Source: Enoplosus armatus (Eukaryota > Chordata > Actinopteri > Centrarchiformes > Enoplosidae). From it: a stretch of 64,000 bases of DNA. The stretch is taken from the NCBI RefSeq assembly GCF_043641665.1, contig NC_092191.1, forward strand, positions 20,305,501 through 20,369,500, given 5' to 3'. Of this stretch, positions 29,562-45,345 are shown one piece after another. The translations under genes were made by a program, and so were the position numbers. Within the stretch, counting starts at the first letter, position 1; every line of letters begins with the position of its first letter. Under the pieces are notes generated by a model. The model made no database searches, had not been told where the DNA came from, and saw nothing but the letters and a program-made list of their open reading frames with translations.

Positions 29562-32500
29562 GGGTGTGTGTGGGTGTGGGTATGTTTGAGCCAAAGTACC
29601 TGGCCTACTTTCCTACTGTGGCACAGCACGTTAGAAACGTTCTCCTGTGTGGCGTAGGTAACTGGCACATGCTGTGAATGTCTGTGAAAAACTTTAAAAC
29701 TTTGACCTGTTTTTGATGAGCAAGACCTTGCTGTACAATACTCCCTCAATCTGAAATGACATGAGGTGAAATTAATACGTGACATATTCTTGATTGTCTT
29801 GATTTGCTCCAAAAAGCAAAAATATGCCACAGCCCGCTAGCAGCTATGTGAGGCTGCACTTGGCACAGTGGAGCTAAATGCTAATGCCAGCATGCTAACA
29901 TGCGCCCAATGGCAATGCTAGCATGCTGGTTATCACGTTGTCCATTTTAGTTTAGCTTGCTGCAAATTAGCGCTAAACACAAAGTACGGGACCAATGAGC
30001 ATTCTGAGCGGAGATGAAAAGTCAGGGGATCGCCCTGATGTTATTACAATTCATCCTGCAAGGGCCATGAATGTCTGTATTACATTTCATGGAAATCCAC
30101 CCAATGTTGAGATATTTCACCAACACTGCCATCCACTGAGCCCTGCTTCTAGTGTGGCAAATAGGAACCACACGGCTGCAGGTGTTTAGATCAGCAAGCT
30201 CCCATGTAGTGGTCTAAAGGCTGAATCACTTCTTTGCTGTAGCACTCGAGAGGAGGACATTTATTCACATTAAAATGTCTGAGAAGATGACTTTAATTCA
30301 AACAGGCTTGAATCTCAAGGGAGGATTTGTTCCTCCCAAGCAGCACGTGCAGTCGATATTGCAAAAAAGCACAACATGTAAATCTAGGACACGCAGTGGC
30401 CCCAGGATGGAGAAATTAAGTCAAATCAGGGGGGGGGGGGGGGGAGAATATGTATCTTTCTTTTTGTTGTGTTCCCAAACATCTTCAGCTCACTGGAGGT
30501 TCTGCTTTGGATGCGTGGAAATCTATTTCATTTCATTCTGCGTTAAGAAGCAAGGCAGAGGAATCTGAAATTCTCCTCTCAGATGAGACCAAGTCCTCCC
30601 ATTGTAAACCATTAAGACACTTCAACTGTGATCCACCAACGTCTGTCCACCTCCGCCAGGTCAGCTGTCCGAGCGAGCCGCGCTTTCAGTTAACTTCGCT
30701 GCGGGATTTGTGTAGCTGCTTAACCTTTGACAATAAACTTGTCTCGGAGTCGCTGTGACACCACTAGCAGCAGAAAACTGCTCCCAACTCTGCAGTAATA
30801 ACACCCTCGGGATTTCTTAGCGCCTTTCCTTCTCTGTCAACACTCAGCAGCTGCCAGCACGGCTCAAATATCCATCAGCTACCAGCACTGGACACGAGGC
30901 TAAGGCTGCAACACTCTGCAATATGAACCAAAGCTGACCGGTCAGCTAGTGCCGTGCCATAACAGGCCCTCAAATGGGGCAAATGATACAATCAGACACC
31001 CTGTGGGATCGGTTTTCTGTGACCCCTGTGGTTGTCATAACTAGCTCCTGTACAGCACATACCAGCTACACATTAGGTCATGGCTTGTAACCAAAGCCCA
31101 TTGAAAGTGTATTGTAATGAAGCCTTTTTGTGGGCAATGGAAAGACTGAATGGTCCTAATAACTAGTCTTGGTGACTGGATACTTACAGGCGGAAAGCTG
31201 ATCCGCTGCACGGTCGACCGAAACATCACATGCCTGCAAGAAGAGGAGAGATGAGAGATGAGAGGGGGGGGGGGGGGGGGGGGGTGTCAAAAAAAAAAGA
31301 AAAGAGAGGAGAAAGAACAGTGAGAAGTGAGAGAAGAAAAGAATAAGGCCGTGCATGATCAGAGGCAGAGAAAACGAGAGAGCAGGTTCGCGAAGGCTCC
31401 TCCATCTTTGTGCTGCTGAGGAGATGAGAGAGGGAAGGAGACGTTGTGTGAGGAGGAACGATCCCGCGATCAAGGGATGATTCACGGGCTGTCTGCTCCG
31501 CTGTGATCTGAGAGTTAAAGGGAGGCTGTTTGTCGAGTGCTTACTTGCAGGGAATCTTCTCCACCGGTTTCGCCGCCACGTCGTAGTCGCACGGTGAAGT
31601 GTTTATATGCTGGCACAGGGAACAAAGACAAAGCAGTGTTTAAATGTGCGTCAGTGACAGTGTCACCATGACTTTGCCAAGACTTTTCAAAAGCAGTTCA
31701 TGCAAATAATAACTTGAAATATAGCAAAGACAGCAAAGTAGCTTTTAGCCATGAATATAATAACGTGTTACATTGTTGGCTGGAAAACATCTTTAAATTG
31801 AGGCATTACGTTATGGGCTTTATTACATTTAGTTAGAAATAGTTCAATATTTTGGGAAGTGCGCTTATTTTTTTTCCAAAAGTGAGCTGAGAAGATCCCT
31901 TCAAATGACTTTTGAACCACAGGGGGGGGTTTCAGTGTCAGACTTTGACAGCCCCTTGTTTCGTCCATACTCCAACAGAAATGTGAAATTTGTAGTATTA
32001 CGGGGAGCTACGCCAGGTAACTATTTCTTGGCGAACAACAGCCAGGCATGTGTCTGCAGTTTCCCGAAATCTTTACCTCGTCAAAGTGAGGTTGCCAGGT
32101 TTGAACTGTACCGATAATGACCATAATTGGCAACCCACACTGTAGCTGCCCAGAAGTGCAGGTTGGATGGATAAACTGCCAGGAAACAGCTTCAACATAT
32201 CACTCGCTTTTATATTTTTCATCACAAACAATAGTTTATCCCTCCACCCAGTGCACGTCACCGTGACGACAACACAGAAGTCGCTGCTCCCAGAGAAATA
32301 GCTACAACACCTAACTCCCCATAAAACCACCAATTACTGTTGGTGTACGATTTGAACCAACGAGATCTAGATACATTGGGTTAATAAATCCGCTTTAGAG
32401 GTTTTGGTAGGCGTATTTTTTACTTGGGAGAAGGTAGGTTTTCTAGTCTGTATGCTAAGCTAAGCTAATCAGCGCCTGGCTCTAGTTCCTTACTTAAAGG

Positions 32501-33170
32501 TACCACTTGGAGTTTATATTCAGTGTTTCTCACCAAATTGTATCCTCGAGAACAAACGCGTTGAATGGATTTCCTGCCACATAAAACATTTGCAAAGCCT
32601 GTTCTTTAAATATTTTCAAAACTGTGTCCTTTGCATCCGTTCTTCCTTAGCTATTAGTCATCTTCCTCTTTACCTTAAAACCATAAAACTACCAGCATGT
32701 AGCAGGTCCTCATGCATGTGCAAGAGGCACTAACAAAACAGGGAGCCACTCGTAAACCCACTGCTACATAGAGCTATTGGTGGTCAAAGTAGTACCTTTG
32801 ATGCATACATGAGTGCTGCTATCAAACTTCTGACCCAAAACAGTGAACTATTCCTTTAATATGTGGTCAACTGCATATGCCAGCAGGATCAGTAAAGGTC
32901 ATGTCTGAACCCCACCTTGTCCCTGACGCCCAGGGTGACGATGTCGGGCCGCGGACAGTTTTTGAAAGAGTAGGACGCCTGGTTTGCCAGGACCTCCTGG
33001 ATGGAGTCGGTGTAGTCATACGCCCCGGGTAGAAGCAAATCCCCCTTGCGCACGCCCAGAGTGTGGGCTTTCCTGCCGACGCCTTTGAACCCGTAGGTCT
33101 TCCTCACCGGGTTCAGTTCGGCTTCTTCGATGAAGTCGCGGATGTGATAGAGACCCGGCACGGGTGTGTC
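27683..33170 (-). CDS. stpg4: STPG4-like sperm-tail PG-rich repeat protein (4 supported coding exons)
   Basis: On the minus strand, exons 33170-32916, 31609-31545, 31233-31188 and 27790-27683 join in frame to 157 residues plus stop. Recognised segments are DTPVPGLYHIRDFIEEAELN, LLLPGAYDYTD, ASYSFKNCPRP, VMFRSTVQRISFPP and the C-terminal TPGPGAYEP block ending SLFFRNTL. These match human STPG4 (C2orf61/GSE) blocks as I recall them, including the PG-x-Y repeats. Mammalian STPG4 is germline-expressed, binds core histones and is reported to influence paternal 5mC oxidation in the zygote. A middle PG-repeat exon known from mammals was not found between 27791 and 31187. The junction still reads in phase 0 without it, so it may be lost or diverged. 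The 5' end is tentative. Confidence 0.88.
27797..27835. repeat. (CA)n microsatellite at the stpg4 splice acceptor
   Basis: About 19 CA units on the + strand, equal to (TG)n on the stpg4 sense strand, ending 7-8 bases before the terminal exon. Confidence 0.95.
29835..30170. repeat. Dispersed repeat, copy 2
   Basis: Shares with copy 1 the ordered blocks GCTAGCAGCT, CCAGCATGCTAACATGC, TTTTAGTTTAG, AATTAGCGCTAAACACAAAG, GTCAGGGGATC, TTCATCCTGCAAGGGCCATG and the final CCATCCACTGAG end. It is a diverged member of one non-coding family. Confidence 0.7.
31188..31233 (-). CDS. stpg4: stpg4 coding exon (VMFRSTVQRISFPP)
   Basis: The acceptor is TTCTTGCAG and the donor CCGCCT|GTAAGTAT, a strong site. 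The 46 bp encode KHVMFRSTVQRISFPP, nearly the same as the mammalian FRSTVQRF segment. It ends in phase 0. Confidence 0.9.
31264..31284 (+). repeat. G21 run in stpg4 intron
   Basis: Uninterrupted G run about 30 bases upstream (on the stpg4 sense strand) of the exon at 31233, so a C run on the sense strand. Confidence 0.85.
31545..31609 (-). CDS. stpg4: stpg4 coding exon (HINTSPCDYDV)
   Basis: The acceptor is GTGCCAG and the donor CTGCAA|GTAAGC. The 65 bp encode HINTSPCDYDVAAKPVEKIP. The repeat-core motif here reads S-P-C-D-Y where mammals have S-P-G-Q-Y, so the PG pair is degenerate. Confidence 0.88.
31836..32858. mobile_element. Scattered pieces of the same MITE-like family
   Basis: TAGAAATAGTTCAATATTTTG at 31836, TATGCTAAGCTAAGCTAATC near 32450 and GTGAACTATTCCTTTAA near 32842 are the start, middle and end of the family but lie 1 kb apart. 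They are either a long divergent copy or separate fragments in stpg4 intron sequence. Confidence 0.4.
32916..33170 (-). CDS. stpg4: stpg4 coding exon (PGLYHIRDFIEEAELNPV ... TLGVRDK)
   Basis: The minus-strand acceptor is CGTCCAG|GACACACC and the donor is GACAAG|GTGGGG; both ends are in phase 0. It carries two PG-x-Y repeats (VPGLYHI and LPGAYDY) and the conserved ASYSFK.CPRP motif. This is the most diagnostic stpg4 exon. Confidence 0.93.
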
Positions 33171-34168
33171 CTGGACGAAGGCGAGAGGAGAGAAATTAAG
33201 GGAATGTTACCATGCGGCTTGGATAAACACTTGGATTGTATTGTTAGCATGTTGTCACCACGACTGGACTGTTGTCTGCAAGAGCCAAATTCAGCTCAAC
33301 CAACTGGAACATTGGGATAGGTAGTTCAACTCTTATTATTTTGAAAGTCAAATCTTTACACCCAGCCACACACAATTATTTCCAATAATCATTTTAGAAT
33401 GCGGTTGAAGTTTGACATCACAAGAAGACGTTTTTTTAACTTCAGGCATCTTCAGGTTTAAGCACTGACAAGCAATAGCTAAATCTCTTTATGATGGTGC
33501 ACAAGCTGGTGCATTTCACAATAAAATGCCAGTTTCTATAAGCAGAGCTCGTATGTATTACTTTAGCTGTATAGGATGCGTTCATAGACAGACGGAGGCA
33601 GCTGGTTAACAGTGGAGCCACAGATCTGGGATCACATTAAGATAAACTGATAATTAAAACGGTCTATGCATTATTACCATGAATGCACTGTGAGGCACTT
33701 AGGGACTGGACTCGCTGTAGTGTAAGTGTTTGAATTTATATCTGGCAGACAGCACACTTTGGACAATGCAATAGCACTATGCAATAAAAAAGCCATTAAG
33801 TTAAAATCTACTATATCTACACATGAGCCACTTTTAATTGGCAGCCCAGCGGCAAGTGTTTGGGCCCGCACAGAAGCCGATGCAGCAGCTTCTCCTCCAC
33901 GGGCAGACTCTGAGACCACGCCGCAGCATGACACCTACTTTCAGCGTCCCCAGCCACCAGCTCCCCCGGCCACACGGGTCCACCTTGTCATCACCCTGCA
34001 CAGAGGAACGAGACACAAGCCAAGACACAAGTACATTGTTTCTGCTATGATGACATTGCTATGCCAACAATGTGTTGATGCGTCTCCACATGTATCATCC
34101 TGTGCTTCACCGGCCCTGCTTGTCCTCATTAGGCACACACGAGTTATGAGGGCTTTAAAGAGCCTTAC

Positions 34169-34198
34169 CTTATCTGTTCTATTACCACCCCTGGACAT
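34169..34198 (-). CDS. stpg4: Tentative first coding exon of stpg4
   Basis: A short ATG-initiated frame (MSRGGNRTDK) ends at an excellent donor, GATAAG|GTAAGG, in phase 0, which is the phase needed by the exon at 33170. The sequence itself does not resemble the mammalian N-terminus, which has a Trp-rich segment here. This is only a positional and splice-phase candidate. Confidence 0.25.
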
Positions 34199-34875
34199 GC
34201 CACTGACTTTGGAGAGACAGCTCTGTATTTTCCATGCGGCCGTGTCCTGCACTGTACTCGCTGTCCGCTCACTATCTGTCTGACCGGGGATCCAGTGACA
34301 CCTGACCACCATTAAAACTGCGACTGTTACTATAGCAGCGACTCCACTATCGATCAATTTTTCAACAAGCTGGCCTGGCGGAGGGCTAAATTTAGACTCA
34401 CCGACCAGTTTGACTGAGAGTAAGACACAATGGCAAAGCCAGCACCAAGGTACATACTGTACCCTCATCATCATCGCCCACCACCATGTGATGTTTGGAG
34501 GGATACTGTGGCACTGAAACGAGGCAGTCGAAGAGCACTCCAGGTTTTAAAATGTGACACCCTGGGAAAGTCTTTCAAACTAACCCTCTTTCTTTGTGTA
34601 TGTAAGTTTGAAGTGTCTTACCTTTTGTGGCATGCTAGACAAAGAGTGTGATGGCAGGCACACACACACACACACACATTCTCTCTCTCTCTTCCTCAGC
34701 ACAGCAGAACTAAAGAACCATCACCTGAAGTGAAAACCTCGCTCGGGGGAGCGAAAGCGCAACATTCGGCCCCGTTGCTAGGCTATGTTGAACACATGGT
34801 TCGGAGGAGCCAGGAATTCATGTTTACACTGCTTGTCAAGGAAGGTCTCATGCGACCTGAGAGTACACGAGGAGA

Positions 34876-34925
<50 letters not shown>

Positions 34926-35656
34926 CAGCAAAGGAGCTGTTTGAGGCTGCACTGTACATCCACCTGACACAGTCACAGTCTTCTCCTATTTGGACAGTGT
35001 ATGAACGCAGAGGAGGGACGAGGCTAGTGTTTCATGTGCTGTGTAATTAACAGCTTTTTATAAGTAGACTGTGATGACACTTCAACTGAGAGCTTTTTTT
35101 TTTTCTTTTTTTTTTTTAAGTCTTGTGATAATTGGTTTCGACAAGATGAGAGCCACTTGTGTCATCAATTCACACCTGATATAGCTGTGGGTCGTGGTGT
35201 TCCTTTTTTTGTCTTGGAACTGAAGTTGTTCCTATGCAGACTGGGAGAGGAACAATCCACTAATGTTCAGCCACACACACACACGACGCATTAAGGGAAA
35301 TCAAATCAGGGGTACTGGAAGTAAATTACCCCTTTACATCACAGGCTTTTTTTTTGGTGTGCGAGTTGTTACTGAAGTGCATCTTGTAATGCTCTTTAAG
35401 TGTTTTAATGTGCATCCCCCGGGACCACTGAATAATGTGCATGACTGAGCAAGCCGTAAACAACTGCAGCCCTTACTACTCCCAATGGACAGTCCAAACA
35501 ATCACATACCTTTATAAGACAATTCAATGACAGGATTGTTTTCTAGTTCAGCATTGTGAAGTGTTAGTCCGACCACTGCATAGGATCAAGGGCACAAGCT
35601 AGATGCAGCTAGCATAGAATTCACACAGGAGGCAGAGCAGAGGTCCACAATAGAGC
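34199..35656. other. Spacer between stpg4 and calm2 3' end
   Basis: Contains a (CA)n tract (34879-34922) and poly-T runs. The open frames have no recognised similarity. Part of it may hold stpg4 5' UTR or promoter sequence, which I cannot delimit. Confidence 0.6.
34879..34922. repeat. (CA)n microsatellite
   Basis: About 22 uninterrupted CA units. Confidence 0.95.
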
Positions 35657-36897
35657 TTTATTTTGTCATTCATCAAAATAACAAACTTAGTATCTCTGCA
35701 AGCTACTGTAACAAACTCAATAATCAGAAATTAAAAAAAAAAAACCCAAGTACACCTCTATTTACACCATGGTTTCTGATGTACGCTCAACCACCTGCAC
35801 CTCGTCATTGGGGGCAAATGCCAAATAAGACATGAGGCAGCTTCTACATGGTGCTGTGCCAACAGTAGCAGACAACACATGGCCTATGTAGTCAGTAAGG
35901 GAGCTGGACAGTACAAGGCTAATCCAATGTCGAGTACCATTGTGTGCACTTCAAAAGAGAAGCCTTTGATCCCACTCAGTGCTTTTATTTTAATGACAAT
36001 ACAGATTTGATGTGAGCTTATCTGAACATTAAGAGGCATTGGCTGATGCTCCTCAGTGCTTTTGGGAATTAACAGGGGACACTTCAAATTTAAAATGGTA
36101 AACATTTCATATGTAGTCTAAGCAACAAGGGGAAAAAAAAAATCCTATCAAAAATGGAGCATCCTGTCCTCAATACAAAAATGGGAATTATTACAGGGTA
36201 TACAAACTCAAGGATCCATTATAACTGAGAAAACAAGACAATTTTCAAATCCGGGTAGATTGTAAATTTTATTGGAAAACAAAAATATACAACTTGGAAT
36301 GGATTATTTGAGGCATGACCAGAGGTCATTAAAAAAAAAAAGAAAGAAAAGAAAGAAAAGTAAAAGTAAAAGTAGTGAGTAAAACATTAAAAAGCATGGT
36401 AAGATTAGTCGTTTTCTGGTATATAGAACAGCAGATACAAAAAGAGTTTGTACGAGTACCTAGGAGATACACCCGTGTCATTTTTTTGCAGTAGTGCAAT
36501 GCTGAGAGATTTCCATATATACTTTGTCCGTAGTCCATGCAGAGTTTAAACTCCTCTACATTGTTTCCATGCCAACAGTGTTGCCAAGTGACAACCAGCT
36601 GACAGGTTTCCAATGTCGCCATGCGTGGAGGGGCCCCGAGCACACAAGACGGGAAGATTCGAAGTTCTCCGGCTCCCAGGGGCCTCCACAGGCATCTGGT
36701 TGTATGACCGTTCCGTCACTCCAAAACACCATGACAGCAAAAGAAAGGGACATGGGGACAAGAGCCTATGCAGTTTACATGCAGTTCCTTTGGACAGCAG
36801 AAGGGGCAGGGACGAAGGGGGGCTATTAAGATTTTACAGATAAATTACACAAAGAAAAAAAGGCAAATTATTTATATACGAAATCTGTACAAGGCCT
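35657..36897 (-). promoter_or_regulatory. calm2: calm2 3' UTR with three candidate poly(A) signals
   Basis: Downstream of the stop codon the minus strand is AT-rich and has AATAAA at 36273-36268, 35989-35984 and 35662-35657 (TTTATT on the + strand). Short and long 3' UTR isoforms of about 0.6, 0.9 and 1.2 kb are therefore plausible. That is inference from signals alone. Confidence 0.55.
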
Positions 36898-40062
<3,165 letters not shown>

Positions 40063-40480
40063 TTGGATGTGGATGTAGCGGCTGGTTCACGACAAAATCC
40101 GTAACAAAACAAAGCCAACACAAAGCCTCAGCGGACTGACAATCTCTATGATCACACTGAGAAAGAGGCAAGTGGACTCGCCTTTAACGGCTATCGTAAA
40201 CTCCTCCTCTTTTTAATATCACTCCGCCAACTTCCCTTTTCCTCAGTTACCAAATTAATCAAAAACACATTTGTACACATGATTAGCCAAACAAGAAAGC
40301 CAAGAAACTATTGCAATGCCCGTGTAAGACTGCCGTGAAGTTTTCGACGTCGGCATTGGAAATTACATTGCGTATCGCTGGTGATCTACATAACGGCGTA
40401 TGAATACTTTCTGCTACTCTGTGGTGGGGCACAAGACGTAGCCGAGAGAAATCGCGCTCTCTGATTGGTGTGTTTGTACC
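40063..40480 (-). promoter_or_regulatory. calm2: calm2 5' UTR and putative core promoter
   Basis: Immediately upstream of the ATG-only exon, the minus strand has a TATA-like TATTAAAA (40218-40211). Inverted CCAAT boxes appear at 40359-40355 and 40468-40464 (ATTGG on the + strand), with a palindromic CGACGTCG at 40345-40352. The spacing suggests transcription starting near 40150-40190. No start site can be proved from sequence. Confidence 0.4.
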
Positions 40481-42944
40481 TGCAATGCGTCACTCCCATG
40501 GTCTGCGCTGCCGCTGCATCTTGTCCATAGACATCCCAGTCAGTGCCACAGGCATAGCAGACAAGCTTGTTGCATGGTGTGTATACATATGGGCATCATC
40601 TTTAGGGAGACCCAATAAGATAGTTTTGATAAGTAATTAGCTACCAGGAGCATAGTTTGCTACTTGTAGCTGGGGTGTTACTGACCCAGTTTGAGCTCAC
40701 ATGCTTGTCTGTATGTCCTGTTGCTGCAGCTTTTCATCTCTGATAACACTACTTGTGATTTCACTAGCATGTTGATACCCATGCTTTTCTTTTTTTTTTA
40801 AATTAAGTCACCAAGGTTACCACATATAGTGACAGAGTTCAGTGTGCGTCTTGAGTGAAGTTCATCCTGTCTGCAGTGCAAGTCCTCATCACTTAAATGT
40901 TCTTGCATAATGAGATGCAGTGTCAGGGCTGAAGTGTTTGGCTGTAATAGTTTGTAATAGGTAATAGTTTGTGCGTGTGTGTGTGTGTGTGTGTGTGATA
41001 TGTCACTGGGTCTGTAGCAGGCTTTGCTGTCAGATGACTGTGGATTCTCGGGTCTAATTGTGCTGCTGGTGTGGACCGGAGTATCTGATAGCCTGATTGC
41101 TTATGCCTGACTGCTCTCCTGTCTCCCATTGACCACCTGTCTCTGGCCTGATCCCATGGGAGATGCCGAGGAGGAGGATTTGAAGAACCACTCAGAGAAT
41201 GCACTAGAATCTCCATGTCCCAAAAAACAGCCCCCCCTTCCTCCCAATTCTACTGCCTCTCTTATTATTAGACATGGATGTCACACTATAAGCAGAGAGC
41301 AGGAATTGTGAAAAGCTCAATATCTCACACGTAGATGTAAGAAATGAGGATCCAAAGTGGTTCCCACTTCCATCTGCACTGTTTGCAGAGGTGATGCTGC
41401 CTGCGCCACGTGATCTGCTGAGCAGCTTTAGAATCAGCCAGGCTTTTTTCCCAACCTACCTAATCTGGAGCACATTGGATTCTTTTCATTTAAATCTGTT
41501 TTTCTGCTACAGGGTTTTTTTTTTTTTGTCACTGTGCAGATTATGTAATGCCAAAGGTGACGGCACAAAGGCCTGTCACAAGAACCAGATAAGCCGGAGC
41601 ATGTGTGAACGACTGTGTGTGTGGAGGTGTATCACCTTTTGCCTCCCTGGAAACGCTTGGCAAACGCGCCGCAAAATGTGAACTTAAGACACTAATATGC
41701 AGTTGCCATGAACACTTGACTGCGTTTCTTCTTTCTGCCCTCATCCGTTTTACACATTATTACGGAACATCTTCGGTGAATTGCTCCTATAAAACAATGG
41801 CTCGCTGTCAAGTCATAAATATTTCAAAATCAGAACAGCCTTCCACTTTGTCCTCTTGCCCAATTTCTAGAGCCGCACTTCCATCCAATATGCAGAATCA
41901 GCCGTTTGGTTGGTTGATGACATGCCCTTCAATGATCCCCAGGTCTCAGAGGACCTGCTCCAGGTCAAAGGTGATTTTGGGTTGGAAGTTAATATGGATA
42001 GGGAATATTGGAACCCAGGAGACGTGACTTAATGGTCTATAAAACCTGAAACCAATCTCCATGATGTAAGCCAAGGAAGACTTAATTCACCACATGGAGC
42101 ACAGTACAGTATGTGTTACCGTGTTGTTTTTGCATTATGGATGTTAGGTGTTATGTTGACTCTGTAGTATTCTTCTTTTTTTTATTACCCAGATTAATCC
42201 GCGCATGTGCGTCCACATATTCTCAAACCACTGCTATTCCTCTTATGTTTCCCCTCCTCCTATCAGCTCTGTGAATATGTAACTGTTCCACACAATGAGT
42301 CCTTATCGGACGCAGCCCAGCCCTGAACATTTCTATAAAACGACGGCTTTCATTTCCATACCACAGGGGTCAAAGGTCACTCTAGTTCAGCAGAGGCAGG
42401 GCCGAAGCAGCCCCTCCGTCTTCATTAGCGTCGCCTCCCGACGGCCTGTAACGATAGCAGTTAGCATTGTTCCCTTTGCAGGAAAAGGCTACCATGTGGG
42501 TCAGTTCAATCTTTGGCAATGGGGGCGGGTTGGCACACAGCACGTGAGATTCAGTATGTGGTAGCGCTGTGCAGTGTGGTGTTATTGCGCAACCATGCTC
42601 TGAAATAAAGCATCTTTTAAGCCAAAAGCTTAAAAGAGAGGGCTAATTTGTGCACCCTAAGTGGCATGCAAGGACTTTGAGGGATAAAGCGGCGGTGACA
42701 AATATGAGAAGATGTTTACCTGTGTAACTGAAAGACGCGGACGCCATTATTAATACATGAGGCTTTGTAATGCACCTGCTGGTTCCATGCCAAGGGAGCG
42801 GATCACCTTTCATGGGAGAGAATGGCAGTTGTTTTGTGCGTCATGGATGTCAAGCTACTATGAGTGAAAAAAGACATTGTGCGAGTCTGCATGTCCGTGC
42901 GCATGCAGGCCTGTTTGCTTTCGAGTGTGTTTGAACATCTGCAC

Positions 42945-42977
<33 letters not shown>

Positions 42978-44345
42978 ATTAGCCTACATGTCTGTATGCA
43001 AAATGCTTCTGTGTGCGTGCGCTGATGGTAAACACAACAGGGAAAGGGGTGTGTTCATGTTCGCATGTATTTTTTATGACCTACAGAGCCATTTCGGCTG
43101 ACCAGCCCCTGAGAAGAATTCCTGATTACCGGTAATGTTTCCCAGCATACATCGGTCAAAGGTTGTGGCCCAGTAAATGGACAAAGTTGACGGCCCACAG
43201 CACTCCCAGCACTCCCAGCAGCGTGAATGGTTTTACAGCTGTGCAATAAGGGCATTAGCTGTATAAGGTCCAACAACAGGCTAGTCGCACACGAGCCAAT
43301 CCCATCGGCTTTCTGGCCTACCTGTTACTGAGAAATGACATGTTTCCCAAAATTACATCATGAGGCAGAAATGATTAATGGCCTCAAATCGGATAAGAGG
43401 ATTTGGTCGGGCCTGCTATTCCCTGCCTATTTCAATCATGTTGTGATGAAATGGATATAGTGTTAAGCATGCACTTAGTTTTCTATCCCCCCCCCTAACG
43501 GGTATGTGTTGGTCGGGGCCTGGTGCTAGATCATCAAGCGTCTCTGAACCTGCACATGTCAGTTGTTTTATTTGAGGGGATCCGAGGGACAAAACCACTT
43601 ACTGGTTGTCAAATAGAATCCCTGCTGTTGATCTTCGCTCTCTCTCTCTCTCGCTTTTCATTTCCCCTCCCGTCCTCGCTCTCTCTTTCTCTGACTCCAT
43701 CTAACTCTGTCCCTTCTCCCTTCCTCCCTCTTTCCCTCACTGGCGTGCCTCCAGGTTGTCTGCTGCAGTCAGTGAGGAGCTGGAGATTCAAACACTGCAG
43801 ACTTCAGCAGCACATGAAACGGTGCTACTTGGAACCTTCCAGAAGTGTGGCACTACAAAAGCCCTCTCGCCAAGGTGATTTCATCCTCAGCGGCTGCTGT
43901 TCACTGTTAGCTCTACATTTGTCTAGAACAGGTGTCAGGAGCTCGACTCGCTATGGATTTTTATTCTTTCCAGGAGTTCCTCTGCAAATCCTGTATGCAG
44001 TGTTGTGGCGTAATCTCAGTTCACTCTCTCTCAGCCAGTCCTGTAGATAGTGAAACCAGTGGAATGGAGAAGCGCTGCAGAGGTTATGCAGGGGGAGCCG
44101 TGTGCATGAGCGCTTTAGTGCATAATCATTATAAGGAAGTGACAGGGACAGTGTTTTAGCAGCGCCCCGTCCTTGACCCGGGCTGTAGCGTAGGCCAGGT
44201 CTGCCTCTGCAGTGGCAGGGACCTGCAGGGCTGCCTCGCTGCCTCCGCGCCCCTCTCAGATGATCTCATTATGCAGGGGGCAGCGAGCCCCACCGCATGC
44301 CGTGGCCACTTCCAGATGAAGGCTGCAGAGCAGGTGTCTAGTCGT

Positions 44346-44360
44346 CTGTGCGTGTGTGTG

Positions 44361-44392
<32 letters not shown>

Positions 44393-44402
44393 CGTGTGTG
44401 TG
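44346..44402. repeat. (TG)n microsatellite
   Basis: TG repeat with three CGTG interruptions. Confidence 0.93.
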
Positions 44403-44529
44403 GCCGTGAGAGTGCTGCTTAAACCCTTAAACAAATGGGATTGATCTGCCTTGTGTGGGAGACTCCGCTGTGACACCTGGTGGCTGGAGAAGAAATTACA
44501 CGGCGCTGGCAAAACAGTCGAAGATGGAA

Positions 44530-45345
44530 TGATGTAGTAAAAGAAATGCAGTGGTGCACTTTACTGAAGTACAGTGTTGAGATAATTGCACTTTACTTTA
44601 CTGTATTTCTAGTGTATGCTACTTTATACTTCTACTCCACTACATTTATCTACACCGCCACAGTTACTAGCTACTTTGCAGGTACAAAAAGATACAAACC
44701 ACACGATCAACACATACAGTACTATGCATTTTTATAGATCTAAGTATACAGCAATATATAAAGTATGATAACACTTGTCAACTTTTACTGAAGTACAATT
44801 TCGAATGCAGGACTTTTACTTGTAATGGAGTATATTTCTTACATACATTTACATGGGCTATTACTTCTTTCACTGATGGAAAGAATCTGAATACACCTCC
44901 GGAAATGTTGTAATTTTGACTCCTTGACTACATTTATTTGACAGCTAAAGTTACGCAGTTCTCTGCAGATCAAGAGTTTACTTTGAAGATATGATGCATT
45001 ATTGTTGGTTAAAGTCAGAACCCCAAAGATTAGATAATAATGGAGGACCCACCTTAGTTGATACTGTACTTATGTGCTTTCTAATCCAGTTTTGCGAAAA
45101 AGTATAAGGTAGTTAAAAGTATTTCTATCTTGACCAACTACAACATTAAAATCCTGCTTATATGTTAACCCAACAGTATAATGCATTACAAGTTCTTCAA
45201 GCTTGTTTTGTACTTAATACTTAATACTTTTACTTATATCTAGGTACAATTTTGAATGCAATACTTACTTACTTGTAATGTCTAGAGTATTTTTACACTT
45301 TGGGTTTATTACCTTTACCTCCGGCACTGATTAGATGAAAGACTG
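44530..45345. repeat. AT-rich dispersed repeat with TACTTTTACT motifs
   Basis: Blocks such as CTTTATACTTCTACTCCACT, ACTAGCTACTTTGCAG, TTTTACTGAAGTACAATTTC, GCAGGACTTTTACTTGTAAT and their variants recur two to three times within 800 bases. This composition is widespread in percomorph genomes. It has no coding capacity. Confidence 0.6.

Noticed and set aside
33941..34474. 177-codon minus-strand open frame
   Set aside because: No recognisable domain. It overlaps the tentative short stpg4 exon in its middle only, and composition gives no support for a full-length protein.
43523..44050. 175-codon plus-strand open frame
   Set aside because: Low-complexity Ser/Leu stretch from a CT-rich tract; no family resemblance or splice context.
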